Source: an uncultured Prevotella sp. (lineage in GTDB: Bacteria > Bacteroidota > Bacteroidia > Bacteroidales > Bacteroidaceae). From it: DNA of 44,923 nt. A program made the translations under genes and the position numbers. Below are positions 1 to 8,186 of the stretch, piece after piece. The notes beneath the pieces are model-generated. The model saw nothing but the letters and a program-made list of their open reading frames with translations, was not told the DNA's origin and did no database searches. Within the stretch, counting starts at the first letter, position 1; every line of letters begins with the position of its first letter. Location of the stretch: NCBI GenBank assembly GCA_947165435.1, contig CAMVAI010000019.1:1-44923 (forward strand), read 5' to 3'.

Positions 1-147
1 GGCCTCTCCACGAAAATTACTCATTGCTCCACGAAAATTAGTGGCCTCTCCACGATCACCAGTGGCCTCTCCACGAAAATTACTCATTGCTCCACGAAAA
101 TTACTCATTGCTCCATGAAAATTAGTAGCCTCTCCATGAAAATTCCA
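1..147. repeat. 21-nt tandem repeat (about 7 units), runs off the window edge
   Basis: Seven consecutive 21-nt units alternate between two versions, GTGGCCTCTCCACGAAAATT and CTCATTGCTCCACGAAAATT (each plus one A), with small changes toward the right end. The period is exactly seven codons, and the array is open in frame on both strands. On the plus strand the frame starting at base 1 gives heptads such as STKITHC and STKISGL and stops at 202-204. On the minus strand a frame with ATG at 199-201 gives repeats of NFRGAMS and NFRGEAT and leaves the window. Inverted copies of the same unit lie at 17975-18037 in a different context, so a dispersed DNA repeat is more likely than a coding repeat, but neither can be excluded here. 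Confidence 0.85.
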
Positions 148-210
148 AGCATTGTATATGTAAAAGAAGATGGAACATGTAATTACCATGTAATTATCCA
201 TTAATTTTTC

Positions 211-238
211 AAAAATCCCCGATTTCATCGGGATTTTT
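211..238. terminator. bidirectional intrinsic terminator
   Basis: The stem AAAAATCCCcGAT / ATCGGGATTTTT closes on a TTC loop, with an A-tract on the left arm and a T-tract on the right arm, so it could terminate transcription in either direction. It begins 6 nt after the plus-strand stop at 202-204 of the frame running through the 21-nt repeats. Read on the minus strand its core is CGATGAAATCG, the same ATGAAAT core as the hairpins around the transposase at 43320-44372. Confidence 0.65.
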
Positions 239-281
239 CTGCCGTAAATATATACATATTGTGAAAAAATGAAACATCCCG

Positions 282-482
282 CACATCCCGCACATCTCGC
301 ACGTGAAAAAGTTTCAACACAGCATAAAGCCATCCTATTGCTGCAACAGTCAGGTGCGGGATAGGTGTGGGGCGGCAGTTGCAAAGTGTCAGCTACGTGC
401 GGGATAAAACGAGCAAACCGTCAGCTACGTGCGAGATAAATTGAGCAGACTGTCAGCTTACGTGCGAGATGTGCGGGATGTG
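282..482. repeat. 23-bp perfect inverted repeat enclosing 32-nt direct repeats
   Basis: Bases 282-304 and 460-482 are perfect reverse complements over 23 bp; the core is CATCCCGCACATCTCGCACG. Between and into the right arm lie three direct repeats beginning GTCAGCTACGTGCG at 388, 420 and 452, a period of 32 nt. The extra unit CCCGCACAT at 278-286 duplicates part of the left arm. No gene is visible between 239 and 514. The structure could be a long RNA hairpin or the ends of a small decayed element. Confidence 0.75.
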
Positions 483-514
483 AGGGTTGTTTTTTTGTTA
501 GCCCATATATATAA

Positions 515-1288
515 CTACTGGTCGGGATTGGCCACGAAGCCCTGGTATTCCGGCACGAGGGCCGACATGACACTGTCGTAAGACTGCCGCATGGTGGCTT
601 GCACGTTCTGCAAGCCCTGTCCGACGGGATATACCGGGGCATGGATGGTGAGCGACAACGGGTGCCAGTGGGCAAAGTGCCAGTCGCGCATGCGCGGCAT
701 GACATTGAACGAGCCGTTGATGGTCAGCGGCACCACGGGCAACTGCAGCTCGTCGGCCAGCGCGAAGGCACCCTTGCGGAACTCACCCATGTGTCCAGTG
801 AAGGTGCGAGCCCCCTCGGGGAACACCACCACCGAGCAGTTGCCGGTCTGCAGTATGTGCTGCGCCGTTTTGTAGGTGCGGCGCACAGCCCCCACGCCGC
901 GCTTATCGACCATGATCTGGTGCGACTTGCGGCAGGCATAGCCCACGAAGGGAATCTTCTGTATCTGATACTTCATCATCCACTTGAAGTTACGGTCCAA
1001 ATAGCCATAGACGAGGAAGATGTCGAAGGCTCCCTGATGGTTGGCCACGAAGACATACGACTGGTTGGGCTCCAGATGCTCACGACCCTCGACATGCACC
1101 GGCAACAGGAAGGCACGCATGATGACGCAGGCCCACCACCGGCCGGGGTAGTAGCCCCAGTAGTGGCCATTGCCGAACGTACAGCCCAGTCCGACAAGGA
1201 TGGCCGTCCATATCGTCATGAGGATAGTAATGGGGATGGCGATGAACACCTGGTAAACATAGTAAAGTATTTTCATTAACGGTGACAT
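515..1288 (-). CDS. plsC: 1-acyl-sn-glycerol-3-phosphate acyltransferase (PlsC family)
   Basis: This 257-residue protein should transfer a second acyl chain onto lysophosphatidic acid to form phosphatidic acid at the inner membrane. The acyltransferase motif I appears as NHQGAFD at residues 83-89 (His84 and Asp89 are the catalytic pair) and motif III as FPEGAR at 156-161. A hydrophobic segment at about residues 8-35 would anchor it in the membrane. The length is normal for the family. It is the last gene of a five-gene leftward operon and begins only 5 nt after the phosphoesterase stop. The family is certain; the exact acyl substrate is inferred. Confidence 0.9.
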   Translation of the reverse strand: MSPLMKILYYVYQVFIAIPITILMTIWTAILVGLGCTFGNGHYWGYYPGRWWACVIMRAFLLPVHVEGREHLEPNQSYVFVANHQGAFDIFLVYGYLDRNFKWMMKYQIQKIPFVGYACRKSHQIMVDKRGVGAVRRTYKTAQHILQTGNCSVVVFPEGARTFTGHMGEFRKGAFALADELQLPVVPLTINGSFNVMPRMRDWHFAHWHPLSLTIHAPVYPVGQGLQNVQATMRQSYDSVMSALVPEYQGFVANPDQ

Positions 1289-1293
1289 AGTGC

Positions 1294-2277
1294 TTAAATA
1301 TTAGGTTTCTTGAGGGTGATTACGGCCACCTCGCCGGGCTGCCCCAGCCGGAAGGGGATGAGTCCGCCCAGACCGGTGGAGACGTAGATGGCCCGCGAGC
1401 CTTCGTAGGTCATGCCGCCCCACTCGGTGTAGTTGAGGGCCACCGGCGACCATCCGAAGAGAGCTACCTGTCCGCCGTGGGTATGCCCGCTGAGCGTCAG
1501 CTGTGCGTAGCTCTCGGGCAGGATATGTTCGCGCCAGCAGGTGGGGTCGTGCTGCAACATGACGATGAAGGGCCGTTGCGCTGCCTCGGAGCCGCCGGGC
1601 AGTCCGGCTAGGGTCTTGGCGACACTGCCCTCATGGGGCATGCGCTCGGCCGTGCCCCAGTCCTCCATACCGGCAACGACGATGCTGTCGGAGTCGCGCT
1701 GTACGGTGCGGTGCTCGTTGAGCAGCAGCGTCCACCCCAACGAGCGGAACAGCTGCTTGGTAAGCCGGAGGCTGTCGGCCTGCTCGGCCTCGGTGAGCGG
1801 CAGGTACATGGGGTAGTCGTGGTTGCCCAAGACGGCATACACCCCGTCGCGGGCTTTCAGCTGCCGGAGCAGCGAGCGGTGGACGGCAATCTCGGAGGGG
1901 CGCAGGTTCTGCAGGTCGCCAGTGAAGACAATCATGTCGGCCTGCTGCCGGTTGATGGTCTCGACGGCACGGCGCAGCATCCATTGCCGCGAACCGGTGA
2001 AGGTGCCTACGTGGGCGTCGGAGAACTGCAGGATGCGGTAGCCGTCGAAGGCGGCGGGCAGCTCCTTGGAGGCATACTCCACGTGTTGTACTTCCAACTG
2101 TTCGAAGCCGGTGTGGAAACCGTACCACAGCAAGCCATAGACGGCAAGCGTGGCGACCACAGTGGAGCGTATGGCGGCTTTTCGCGGCAACAGCCACCGG
2201 CACAGCAGCCACAGCAACAGGGGCGTAACGACGACACCCATGAAGAGGAAGAAGGGAATGGCGTAACGGGCTATCAT
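1294..2277 (-). CDS. membrane-anchored calcineurin-like metallophosphoesterase
   Basis: The protein has 327 residues. Two hydrophobic segments at about residues 5-30 and 37-55 precede a metallophosphoesterase domain with the metal-binding series FSDAHVG (85-91), GDLQN (120-124), GNHD (151-154) and GHTHGGQ near residue 264. This is the YkuE/YaeI-like group; members of this group include UDP-diacylglucosamine or other phosphodiester hydrolases, but the substrate cannot be read from the sequence. The spacing to both neighbours is under 10 nt, so it is translated from the same message as plsC. A lipid-related role is suggested only by that neighbour. Confidence 0.85.
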   Translation of the reverse strand: MIARYAIPFFLFMGVVVTPLLLWLLCRWLLPRKAAIRSTVVATLAVYGLLWYGFHTGFEQLEVQHVEYASKELPAAFDGYRILQFSDAHVGTFTGSRQWMLRRAVETINRQQADMIVFTGDLQNLRPSEIAVHRSLLRQLKARDGVYAVLGNHDYPMYLPLTEAEQADSLRLTKQLFRSLGWTLLLNEHRTVQRDSDSIVVAGMEDWGTAERMPHEGSVAKTLAGLPGGSEAAQRPFIVMLQHDPTCWREHILPESYAQLTLSGHTHGGQVALFGWSPVALNYTEWGGMTYEGSRAIYVSTGLGGLIPFRLGQPGEVAVITLKKPNI

Positions 2278-2286
2278 AATGGGTTA

Positions 2287-3120
2287 TCAATTTTTGAGGT
2301 TGGCAGACAGGAATGGGCGCAAGGTGGCAACGGGCATGCCCCGGCGGCGGGCATAGTCGGCAAGCTGGTCTTCGCCGATGGTGCCGACGCTGAAATAGTG
2401 GGCGGCAGGATGGGCAAACATGAATCCGCTCACACTGGCATGGGGGCGCATGGCACCGTTCTCGGTGAGGCGGATGCCTATCTGCTTCATGCCAATGAGG
2501 CGGTCGATGAGGAAATTGACCGACGTGTCGGGCAGCGACGGATAGCCGACGGCAGGGCGGATGCCACAGAACCGCTCGGCATGCAGCTGCTGCATGGTGA
2601 GCTGTTCGTCGGGGGCATAGCCCCAGTAGTGGCGGCGCACGGCTTCGTGCATGCGCTCGGCGGCAGCCTCGGCTAGGCGGTCGGCCAGCAGCTGTGCCAT
2701 CATCTTACGATAGGGGTCGTTGCTGAAGTCGGTCTCAAGGGCGGCGTCGGCGGCAGTGGCAAAGACGCCAAGCACGTCGCCGTCGGGGCGGATGAAGTCG
2801 GAGAGGCAGAGAAAGTCGCTGCCTTGCTGTTGTTGGCGGAGAAAGGGGATGCGGAACTCGCCGACAGTTAGGCCGGTGGGGGCGGGAGCCTCGCCGGCAA
2901 AACCGGCGAGCACCACGTCGTCGCCGTCGCTATGGGCGGCAAAGAGGGCAAACAGCGCATGGGCGCGGCGATGGCCGGCCAGCGATGCCAGCATGCTGTC
3001 GGCATCGCGCCGCAGGGCTTTCCGGTCGCCTTCGGGCTTGCCGGTCATGCCCCAAGCGTGGAAGAAATAGTCCCAGTTGATATAGGGCACCAGGTCGGGG
3101 ATGTCGTAGTCAATCGTCAT
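2287..3120 (-). CDS. stand-alone methionine synthase (MetH) activation domain protein
   Basis: This 277-residue protein corresponds to the C-terminal S-adenosylmethionine-binding reactivation domain of cobalamin-dependent methionine synthase, present here as a separate polypeptide. It opens with PYINWDYFFHAWGM, and the AdoMet-binding stretch GIRPAVGYPSLPD is followed by RLTENGAMRPHASVSG and DYARRRGM, all diagnostic of the fold. Its likely job is to help reductive remethylation of oxidised cob(II)alamin on a MetH that lacks its own domain. The ATG at 3118-3120 is chosen because the conserved domain begins right after it; the reading frame continues upstream but without conserved sequence. It overlaps the end of pyrC by 11 bp. 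Confidence 0.85.
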   Translation of the reverse strand: MTIDYDIPDLVPYINWDYFFHAWGMTGKPEGDRKALRRDADSMLASLAGHRRAHALFALFAAHSDGDDVVLAGFAGEAPAPTGLTVGEFRIPFLRQQQQGSDFLCLSDFIRPDGDVLGVFATAADAALETDFSNDPYRKMMAQLLADRLAEAAAERMHEAVRRHYWGYAPDEQLTMQQLHAERFCGIRPAVGYPSLPDTSVNFLIDRLIGMKQIGIRLTENGAMRPHASVSGFMFAHPAAHYFSVGTIGEDQLADYARRRGMPVATLRPFLSANLKN

Positions 3121-4480
3121 GTCGGAAAACGATAGCCTCGCCGGTAGAGTCGGCATGCACGGCACCGTCGGCATATACCGTGTGACCGTTGCAGAGCGTG
3201 CGTTCGACGCGCCAGCGGAAGGTATGTCCTTCGAGCGGGCTCCACCCGCACTTGCTGAGCAAGATGTCGGGGGTGACCGTCCACGGCGACTCGGGGCGTA
3301 CCACCACGATGTCGGCACGATAGCCGGGGCGCAGGAATCCGCGCTGCTGCACACCGAAGAGACGGGCTGGGTTGTGGCACATCAGTTCGGCCACCCGGGC
3401 AATGGGCAGCACACCCTCATCGACCAGCTGCAGCATGGCCACGAGCGAAAACTGCAGCATGGGCATGCCGGAGGCAGCCCGGCAGCAGCCGCCCGCTTTC
3501 TGCGACAGCAGGTGGGGGGCATGGTCGGTGGCCACGGTGGCGATGCGCCCGTCGGTGAGTGCCTGGCGCAGCATATACTGATCTACGGGACTCTTGATGG
3601 CGGGGTTGACCTTGATGCGCGCTCCCAGGCGGTCGTGGTCTAACTGGGTGAAGAGCAGATGGCCCACACAGGCCTCGGCGGTGATGCGCGGACGCCTGTT
3701 GCCAGACAGGGGTTCGAACAGCTCCAGCTCTTCGGCCGTGGAGAGGTGCGCCACGTGCAGGCGCGTACCATATTTCTTAGCCAAGGCGACGGCTTTACGG
3801 GTGGATGCGAGGCAGGCTTCCTCGCTGCGTATCATGGCGTGCAGCCCGACGGGCGGGTCGTCGCCCCATGCCGACTTGGCTTCTGCCATGTTGCGGTTGA
3901 TGACGGCGGTGTCTTCGCAGTGTGCCATGAGCGGCAGCTTGCAGGTGCGGAAGATGCCGTCGAGGGCCTGCTCGCGGTCAACGAGCATGTTGCCGGTAGA
4001 GGAGCCCATGAAGAGCTTGATGCCGGGAATGCGGGTGGCATCCAGGCGGGCGAAGGTGTCGGCATTGTCGTTGGTGGCTCCGTAGAAGAACGAATAGTTC
4101 ACCAGACTCGACCGGGCGGCACGCCGGAACTTGTCGTCCAGGGCCTCGGGGGTTGTCGTGGTGGGCACGCAGTTGGGCATGTCGAAATAGCTGGTCACGC
4201 CACCGGCTGCGGCGGCATGGCTCTCGCTGCGGATGTCGGCCTTGTCGGTCAGGCCGGGTTCGCGGAAATGTACGTGGCTGTCTATCACGCCGGGCAGCAC
4301 ATAGCAGCCACGGGCATCGACGACGGTTTCTGGCTGATGGCTGTCGGGAGGAAGGTCTCCCGTGCGGCGACGGTCGGACGTCTTGCTGACACTGACAATG
4401 CTTCCGTCTTCAATGACGATGTCGCCCTCGAAGACGCGCCCCTCGTTGACAATATGCCCATCACGGATAACGGTTCTCAT
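3110..4480 (-). CDS. pyrC: dihydroorotase
   Basis: The 456-residue amidohydrolase should cyclise N-carbamoyl-aspartate to dihydroorotate, the third step of pyrimidine synthesis. It carries the metal ligands in DSHVHFREPG (His69, His71), the lysine expected to be carboxylated in GIKLFMGSS (Lys155), and VATDHAPH near residue 320. Length and motifs fit the class I dihydroorotases common in Bacteroidetes. The start MRTVIRDG is set by an ATGA overlap with the stop of the upstream lipoprotein gene (4477-4480), indicating translational coupling. The frame is open further upstream but encodes no conserved sequence there. Confidence 0.92.
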   Translation of the reverse strand: MRTVIRDGHIVNEGRVFEGDIVIEDGSIVSVSKTSDRRRTGDLPPDSHQPETVVDARGCYVLPGVIDSHVHFREPGLTDKADIRSESHAAAAGGVTSYFDMPNCVPTTTTPEALDDKFRRAARSSLVNYSFFYGATNDNADTFARLDATRIPGIKLFMGSSTGNMLVDREQALDGIFRTCKLPLMAHCEDTAVINRNMAEAKSAWGDDPPVGLHAMIRSEEACLASTRKAVALAKKYGTRLHVAHLSTAEELELFEPLSGNRRPRITAEACVGHLLFTQLDHDRLGARIKVNPAIKSPVDQYMLRQALTDGRIATVATDHAPHLLSQKAGGCCRAASGMPMLQFSLVAMLQLVDEGVLPIARVAELMCHNPARLFGVQQRGFLRPGYRADIVVVRPESPWTVTPDILLSKCGWSPLEGHTFRWRVERTLCNGHTVYADGAVHADSTGEAIVFRHDD

Positions 4481-5268
4481 GGCTTGGGCAGGTTCGTCAG
4501 GGGTGCTGGGGCCGCAGGCTGGGCCAGCGTGTCGGCAGGGACCGGAGCGGGGACTTCCGGGGCGGCCTCGTCCAGTCCGTTCATGCGGGCCTCGTTCTTC
4601 TGGGCCGTCTGGTAATAGTCCTTGACATAGGGGTCGTTCTTGAACTTCTTGGTGGCCTTCGACATGATGTCCTCTATCTGCGGGGTGAGGATGGGATAGC
4701 GATACTGGCTGGTAATCATCATGAAGACACCGGGGCCGAGCACATTGTCGAAATTGGCCACGATGAAGCCCGTCACCAGCTCGTCTTCCTCCTGGGCTAT
4801 CTGGGCGGCCTCGACGGAAAGCTGCTGGTTGATGACTTCCTCGTCGATGCCGTCGAGCAGCATCTGGCTCTGGCGGTGCGACAGCTCGTTCATGCGGTTC
4901 GACAGCTGGTTGTGCTTGTCGATGAACTTGTACAGGCTGTCGTTGAGCGCGGTGCCGGTGACACTCTGCGAGGCGGCTTCTATCTTGATGCTGATGTCGC
5001 CTTCCTCCAGGACAACGGGCATGATGCTCTCGTCGTCCATGAACAGATTGGCCATGCGGACGGTGTCTAACAGGCCGGCAAAATGGAACTCGCCATGAAC
5101 GACGTCGCACGAGTCGAGATTCTTCACCTCGCCGTCCTTGACGGTCTTGAGGTAAAGCTTGCTGCCATCGAGGGCTGTAATGGTCGATGAGCCTTGCACA
5201 TTATACGAACTGGCACAGGAAGCCAGCAGGGCGGAAAGCACCGAGAGGTATATGATTTTCTTCATCAT
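4477..5268 (-). CDS. DUF4369-type lipoprotein
   Basis: This 263-residue protein begins with a lipoprotein signal, MMKKIIYLSVLSALLASC, with the lipidated cysteine at residue 18. The N-terminal half resembles DUF4369, the domain found ahead of thioredoxin-like domains in Bacteroidetes thiol-disulfide proteins, but no thioredoxin CxxC domain follows. The tail is rich in proline and alanine and ends at the ATGA junction with pyrC. It is the first gene of the operon. Envelope location is well supported; the function is unknown. Confidence 0.8.
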   Translation of the reverse strand: MMKKIIYLSVLSALLASCASSYNVQGSSTITALDGSKLYLKTVKDGEVKNLDSCDVVHGEFHFAGLLDTVRMANLFMDDESIMPVVLEEGDISIKIEAASQSVTGTALNDSLYKFIDKHNQLSNRMNELSHRQSQMLLDGIDEEVINQQLSVEAAQIAQEEDELVTGFIVANFDNVLGPGVFMMITSQYRYPILTPQIEDIMSKATKKFKNDPYVKDYYQTAQKNEARMNGLDEAAPEVPAPVPADTLAQPAAPAPLTNLPKP

Positions 5269-5295
5269 GAATGGTTACGTACATTTTTCACACCG

Positions 5296-5303
5296 CAAAT
5301 GTA
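5296..5303 (-). promoter_or_regulatory. -7 box of the lipoprotein-pyrC-plsC operon
   Basis: On the minus strand this reads TACATTTG, a match to the Bacteroidetes -7 consensus TAnnTTTG, 28 nt upstream of the first start codon of the operon. No clear -33 box is seen. The 93-nt gap between this operon and the gene to the right is AT-rich and otherwise empty. Confidence 0.5.
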
Positions 5304-5361
5304 CAACGAAGTATTGAAATACGGAAAATATTTGCGCAATTTTAAGTATTTGCGCAAATAT

Positions 5362-5763
5362 TTAGCGTTTTTTTGCCTCTTTTTCTAATTCGTTAGCAAT
5401 TCTGTGGCCTGCATAGAGCTGCAGAATGGCAGCAACGAGGAGCACGACAATCCAGTTGTTATGCACATAGCGCAGGTAGCTGAGATAGTCGATGGGCAGG
5501 AAATGGCTGCTGTTGGCCAGCAGCAACAGGGCGGCGACGAGGAACAGCACGTCGCTCAGCAGCACGATGCGGCGCAGGCGGCGGACGACGAAGTTGGGAC
5601 CGTCGTAGCGCTGGCGCATCTGCATGGCGGCAAACAGCAGTGCTCCCGGGGCAAACACATAGGCGGCCCACGGCTGCAGCAGTACGGTGGCCCCGGAGCC
5701 GACGACCATCAGCAGGCCGCCAAGCAGGAGCAGGGCGCTTTCAAGGGTGGTCAGCTGTCTCAT
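5362..5763 (-). CDS. small four-helix membrane protein of unknown function
   Basis: A 133-residue protein with four predicted transmembrane helices (about residues 8-28, 32-50, 68-85 and 103-122) and a charged C-terminal tail ENELEKEAKKR-like ending in KEAKKR. The start MRQLTTLESALL overlaps the stop of the FtsB-like gene by ATGA at 5760-5763, which fixes the start and shows translational coupling. No enzymatic motif is seen. Its neighbour suggests some link to the cell envelope or division, but that is inference. Confidence 0.75.
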   Translation of the reverse strand: MRQLTTLESALLLLGGLLMVVGSGATVLLQPWAAYVFAPGALLFAAMQMRQRYDGPNFVVRRLRRIVLLSDVLFLVAALLLLANSSHFLPIDYLSYLRYVHNNWIVVLLVAAILQLYAGHRIANELEKEAKKR

Positions 5764-6095
5764 GGCTCGGGCATGGCGGTTGAGGGTTGGTCGTCGCTGA
5801 GCACGAAGATGTCTTCGTCGTCGGCCTTCATGAAGTATCGCTCGCGGGCTATCTTCTCGATGGCTTTCGGACTGGCGTCGAGCTGCCGAATCTGCGACAG
5901 GGCATCGCGGTGGCGCTCGTTGTACAGGGTGATCTCGTCTTGCAACTCGCTGATATACCTCACGTTCTTGTAGTGGTGCCACACGCTGTTCTCATCGAGA
6001 AAACCGATGAAGACAACGGCAAAGACCGTCACCAGGATATACTTCAGGGCCGGTATGGCGCAGATGGTAATCCAGATATTCTTCAGTTTCTTCAT
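5760..6095 (-). CDS. FtsB/DivIC-family septum formation initiator
   Basis: This 111-residue bitopic protein has a short cytoplasmic N-terminus, one transmembrane helix at about residues 14-32, and a following periplasmic coiled coil (YISELQDEITLYNERH). The segment AIEKIARERYFMKADDEDIF matches the end of the DivIC/FtsB fold, including the (A/R)REKYxMKxxxE-like stretch. These proteins join FtsL and FtsQ in the divisome and control septal peptidoglycan synthesis. The ATG at 6093-6095 is preferred over an upstream alternative because it is preceded by AAGGAAT and starts directly before the helix. Confidence 0.85.
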   Translation of the reverse strand: MKKLKNIWITICAIPALKYILVTVFAVVFIGFLDENSVWHHYKNVRYISELQDEITLYNERHRDALSQIRQLDASPKAIEKIARERYFMKADDEDIFVLSDDQPSTAMPEP

Positions 6096-6121
6096 ATTCC
6101 TTTTTTTTCTGTTAACAGCGG

Positions 6122-6152
6122 CAAAGTTACGATATTTATGCGACATGGCAAA
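6122..6152 (-). promoter_or_regulatory. promoter of the FtsB-like gene
   Basis: On the minus strand TTTG (6149-6152) and TAACTTTG (6122-6129) are separated by 19 nt, which fits the Bacteroidetes -33/-7 promoter. It lies 26 nt upstream of the FtsB-like start codon and diverges from the dnaX promoter. Confidence 0.65.
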
Positions 6153-6316
6153 ACTATTTTGCAGAATTTACACTTTGTATATCATTTAGGGCCATCATTT
6201 TGATTTCAGAATTGATAGAACCCACCTTAATCGATGTGGCAAATATCTTGAGAAAAAAATCGCCCTGTCAGGTTGAAAAACTAAGGGATTTCGTGCGGAA
6301 TCTCAATAATTCTTCG

Positions 6317-6324
6317 TAACTTTG
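6317..6324 (+). promoter_or_regulatory. -7 box of dnaX
   Basis: TAACTTTG matches TAnnTTTG and ends 21 nt before the dnaX start codon. A -33 box is not obvious. The roughly 190 nt between the two divergent -7 boxes hold no gene. Confidence 0.55.
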
Positions 6325-6345
6325 CCGTCACAACCTAAAAAAGAC

Positions 6346-8154
6346 ATGGAAGAATATATTGTTTCGGCACGGAAATACAGGCCGATGTCCTTTGACACCG
6401 TGGTGGGCCAGCAGGCACTGACCACCACGCTGAAGAACGCCGTGAAGAGCGGCAAGCTGGCTCATGCCTACCTGTTCTGCGGACCGCGAGGGGTGGGCAA
6501 GACCACCTGCGCCCGCATCTTCGCCAAAGCCATCAACTGTTTGTCGCCCACTGCCGACGGCGAGGCCTGCGGGCACTGCGAGAGCTGTCAGGCCTTCAAC
6601 GAACAGCGGTCGTTTAACATCTTCGAGCTGGATGCCGCATCGAACAACTCGGTGGAGCATATCAAGACGCTGATGGAACAGACACGCATTCCGCCGCAGG
6701 TGGGCAAGTATAAGGTGTTCATCATCGACGAGGTACACATGTTGTCAACGGCGGCATTCAACGCGTTCCTCAAGACCCTGGAAGAGCCGCCGGCTCACGT
6801 CATCTTCATCCTGGCCACCACGGAGAAGCACAAGATTCTGCCCACGATACTGAGCCGGTGCCAGATTTACGACTTCGAGCGCATGACGGTGCAGAACACC
6901 ATCGCCCACCTGAAGAGTGTGGCCGACCGCGAGGGCATCACCTATGAAGAGGAGGCGCTGGCCGTCATTGCCGAGAAGGCCGACGGCGGCATGCGCGACG
7001 CGCTGAGCATCTTCGACCAGGCGGCATCGTTCTGCCAGGGGAACATCACGTACCAGAAGGTGATAGAAGACCTGAACGTGCTCGACGCGGAATACTACTT
7101 CCGCATCGTGGATATGGCGCTGGAGAACAAGGTGAGCGACATCATGGTGCTGCTGAACCAGATAGTGAACAAGGGCTTCGACGGCGGACTGCTGATACAG
7201 GGGCTGGCCAAGCACGTGCGCAACGTGCTGATGGCTCGCGACCCGCAGACGCTGCCGCTGCTCGAAGTGAGCGACCAGCAGCGCGAGCGGTACAGCCAGC
7301 AGGCGCAGCGGTGCCCGATACCTTTCTTGTATAAGGCGCTGCAGCTCATGAACCGTTGCGACATCAACTACCGGCAGTCGAGCAACAAACGGCTGCTCGT
7401 GGAACTGACGCTCATCGAGATGGCGCAGATTACACAGCCCGACGATGCCGACGGCAGTGGGCGTAAGCCCAAACGACTGAAAACCCTGTTTAAGCATCTG
7501 ATTGCAAACGCTCAGCCACAGCAAGGGGCCCCGCAGGTAGCCCGCGTTGAGCGCCAGCAGTCGGTGGCAGCTGCCGGCAGTCATGCCGCCACCACGGGTG
7601 GCTCTGTCGCCGCCGCCACGGGCAGCACGACAGCTGCCCCCACGGCGAAGCCCGCTGCGGCCCCACGGCTGATGGACAGTCTGGGCATGTCGTGGAACAA
7701 GCTCCGCGAGATGGCCAAGCCGAAAAAAATGGTCATCATCCCCGACACGCTCGACGCCAGCGACCCGAATGCTGCACCGAAAGACGAGCAGCGTTCGTTT
7801 GCACAGCAGGACCTGGAGCTGCAGTGGATGATGATGTGCAACCGCATGCCGCAGAAGCTGAGCGGTATCGCCACACGCATGAAGAACATGACGCCACACA
7901 TCACGGAACTGCCCCATGTGGAAGTGGAGGTGGACAACCAGCTGGCCATGGACCAGATGGAGCAAATCAAGGGCAGCATCGTCAACACACTGAAGCTCTA
8001 TCTGCACAACAATGCCATCACGCTGACCATCCGCGTGGTGGAGCATACGGGCGCTGTGCGCGTGCTGTCGCGCCGCGAGCAGTACGAGCAGATGGAACAA
8101 GAAAACCCGGCGCTGAAGAAGCTCCGGGCTATGCTTGACCTCGAATTGGCTTGA
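6346..8154 (+). CDS. dnaX: DNA polymerase III subunit gamma/tau
   Basis: The 602-residue protein is the clamp-loader ATPase of the replicative polymerase. It shows the Walker A motif GPRGVGKTT (45-53), a zinc module with cysteines in CLSP...CGHCESC, the Walker B region IIDEVHML, and the sensor-1 and SRC motif ILSRCQ. A low-complexity Ala/Thr/Gln linker (about residues 390-445) leads to a C-terminal tau-like region. The start MEEYIVSARKYRP is chosen over a TTG eight codons upstream because it begins the conserved sequence and leaves a normal leader after the -7 box. It converges on asnA with a 32-nt gap. Confidence 0.95.
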   Translation: MEEYIVSARKYRPMSFDTVVGQQALTTTLKNAVKSGKLAHAYLFCGPRGVGKTTCARIFAKAINCLSPTADGEACGHCESCQAFNEQRSFNIFELDAASNNSVEHIKTLMEQTRIPPQVGKYKVFIIDEVHMLSTAAFNAFLKTLEEPPAHVIFILATTEKHKILPTILSRCQIYDFERMTVQNTIAHLKSVADREGITYEEEALAVIAEKADGGMRDALSIFDQAASFCQGNITYQKVIEDLNVLDAEYYFRIVDMALENKVSDIMVLLNQIVNKGFDGGLLIQGLAKHVRNVLMARDPQTLPLLEVSDQQRERYSQQAQRCPIPFLYKALQLMNRCDINYRQSSNKRLLVELTLIEMAQITQPDDADGSGRKPKRLKTLFKHLIANAQPQQGAPQVARVERQQSVAAAGSHAATTGGSVAAATGSTTAAPTAKPAAAPRLMDSLGMSWNKLREMAKPKKMVIIPDTLDASDPNAAPKDEQRSFAQQDLELQWMMMCNRMPQKLSGIATRMKNMTPHITELPHVEVEVDNQLAMDQMEQIKGSIVNTLKLYLHNNAITLTIRVVEHTGAVRVLSRREQYEQMEQENPALKKLRAMLDLELA

Positions 8155-8186
8155 CAGCCATCGGGGGAGGGCTATGGCGCTGCTGG

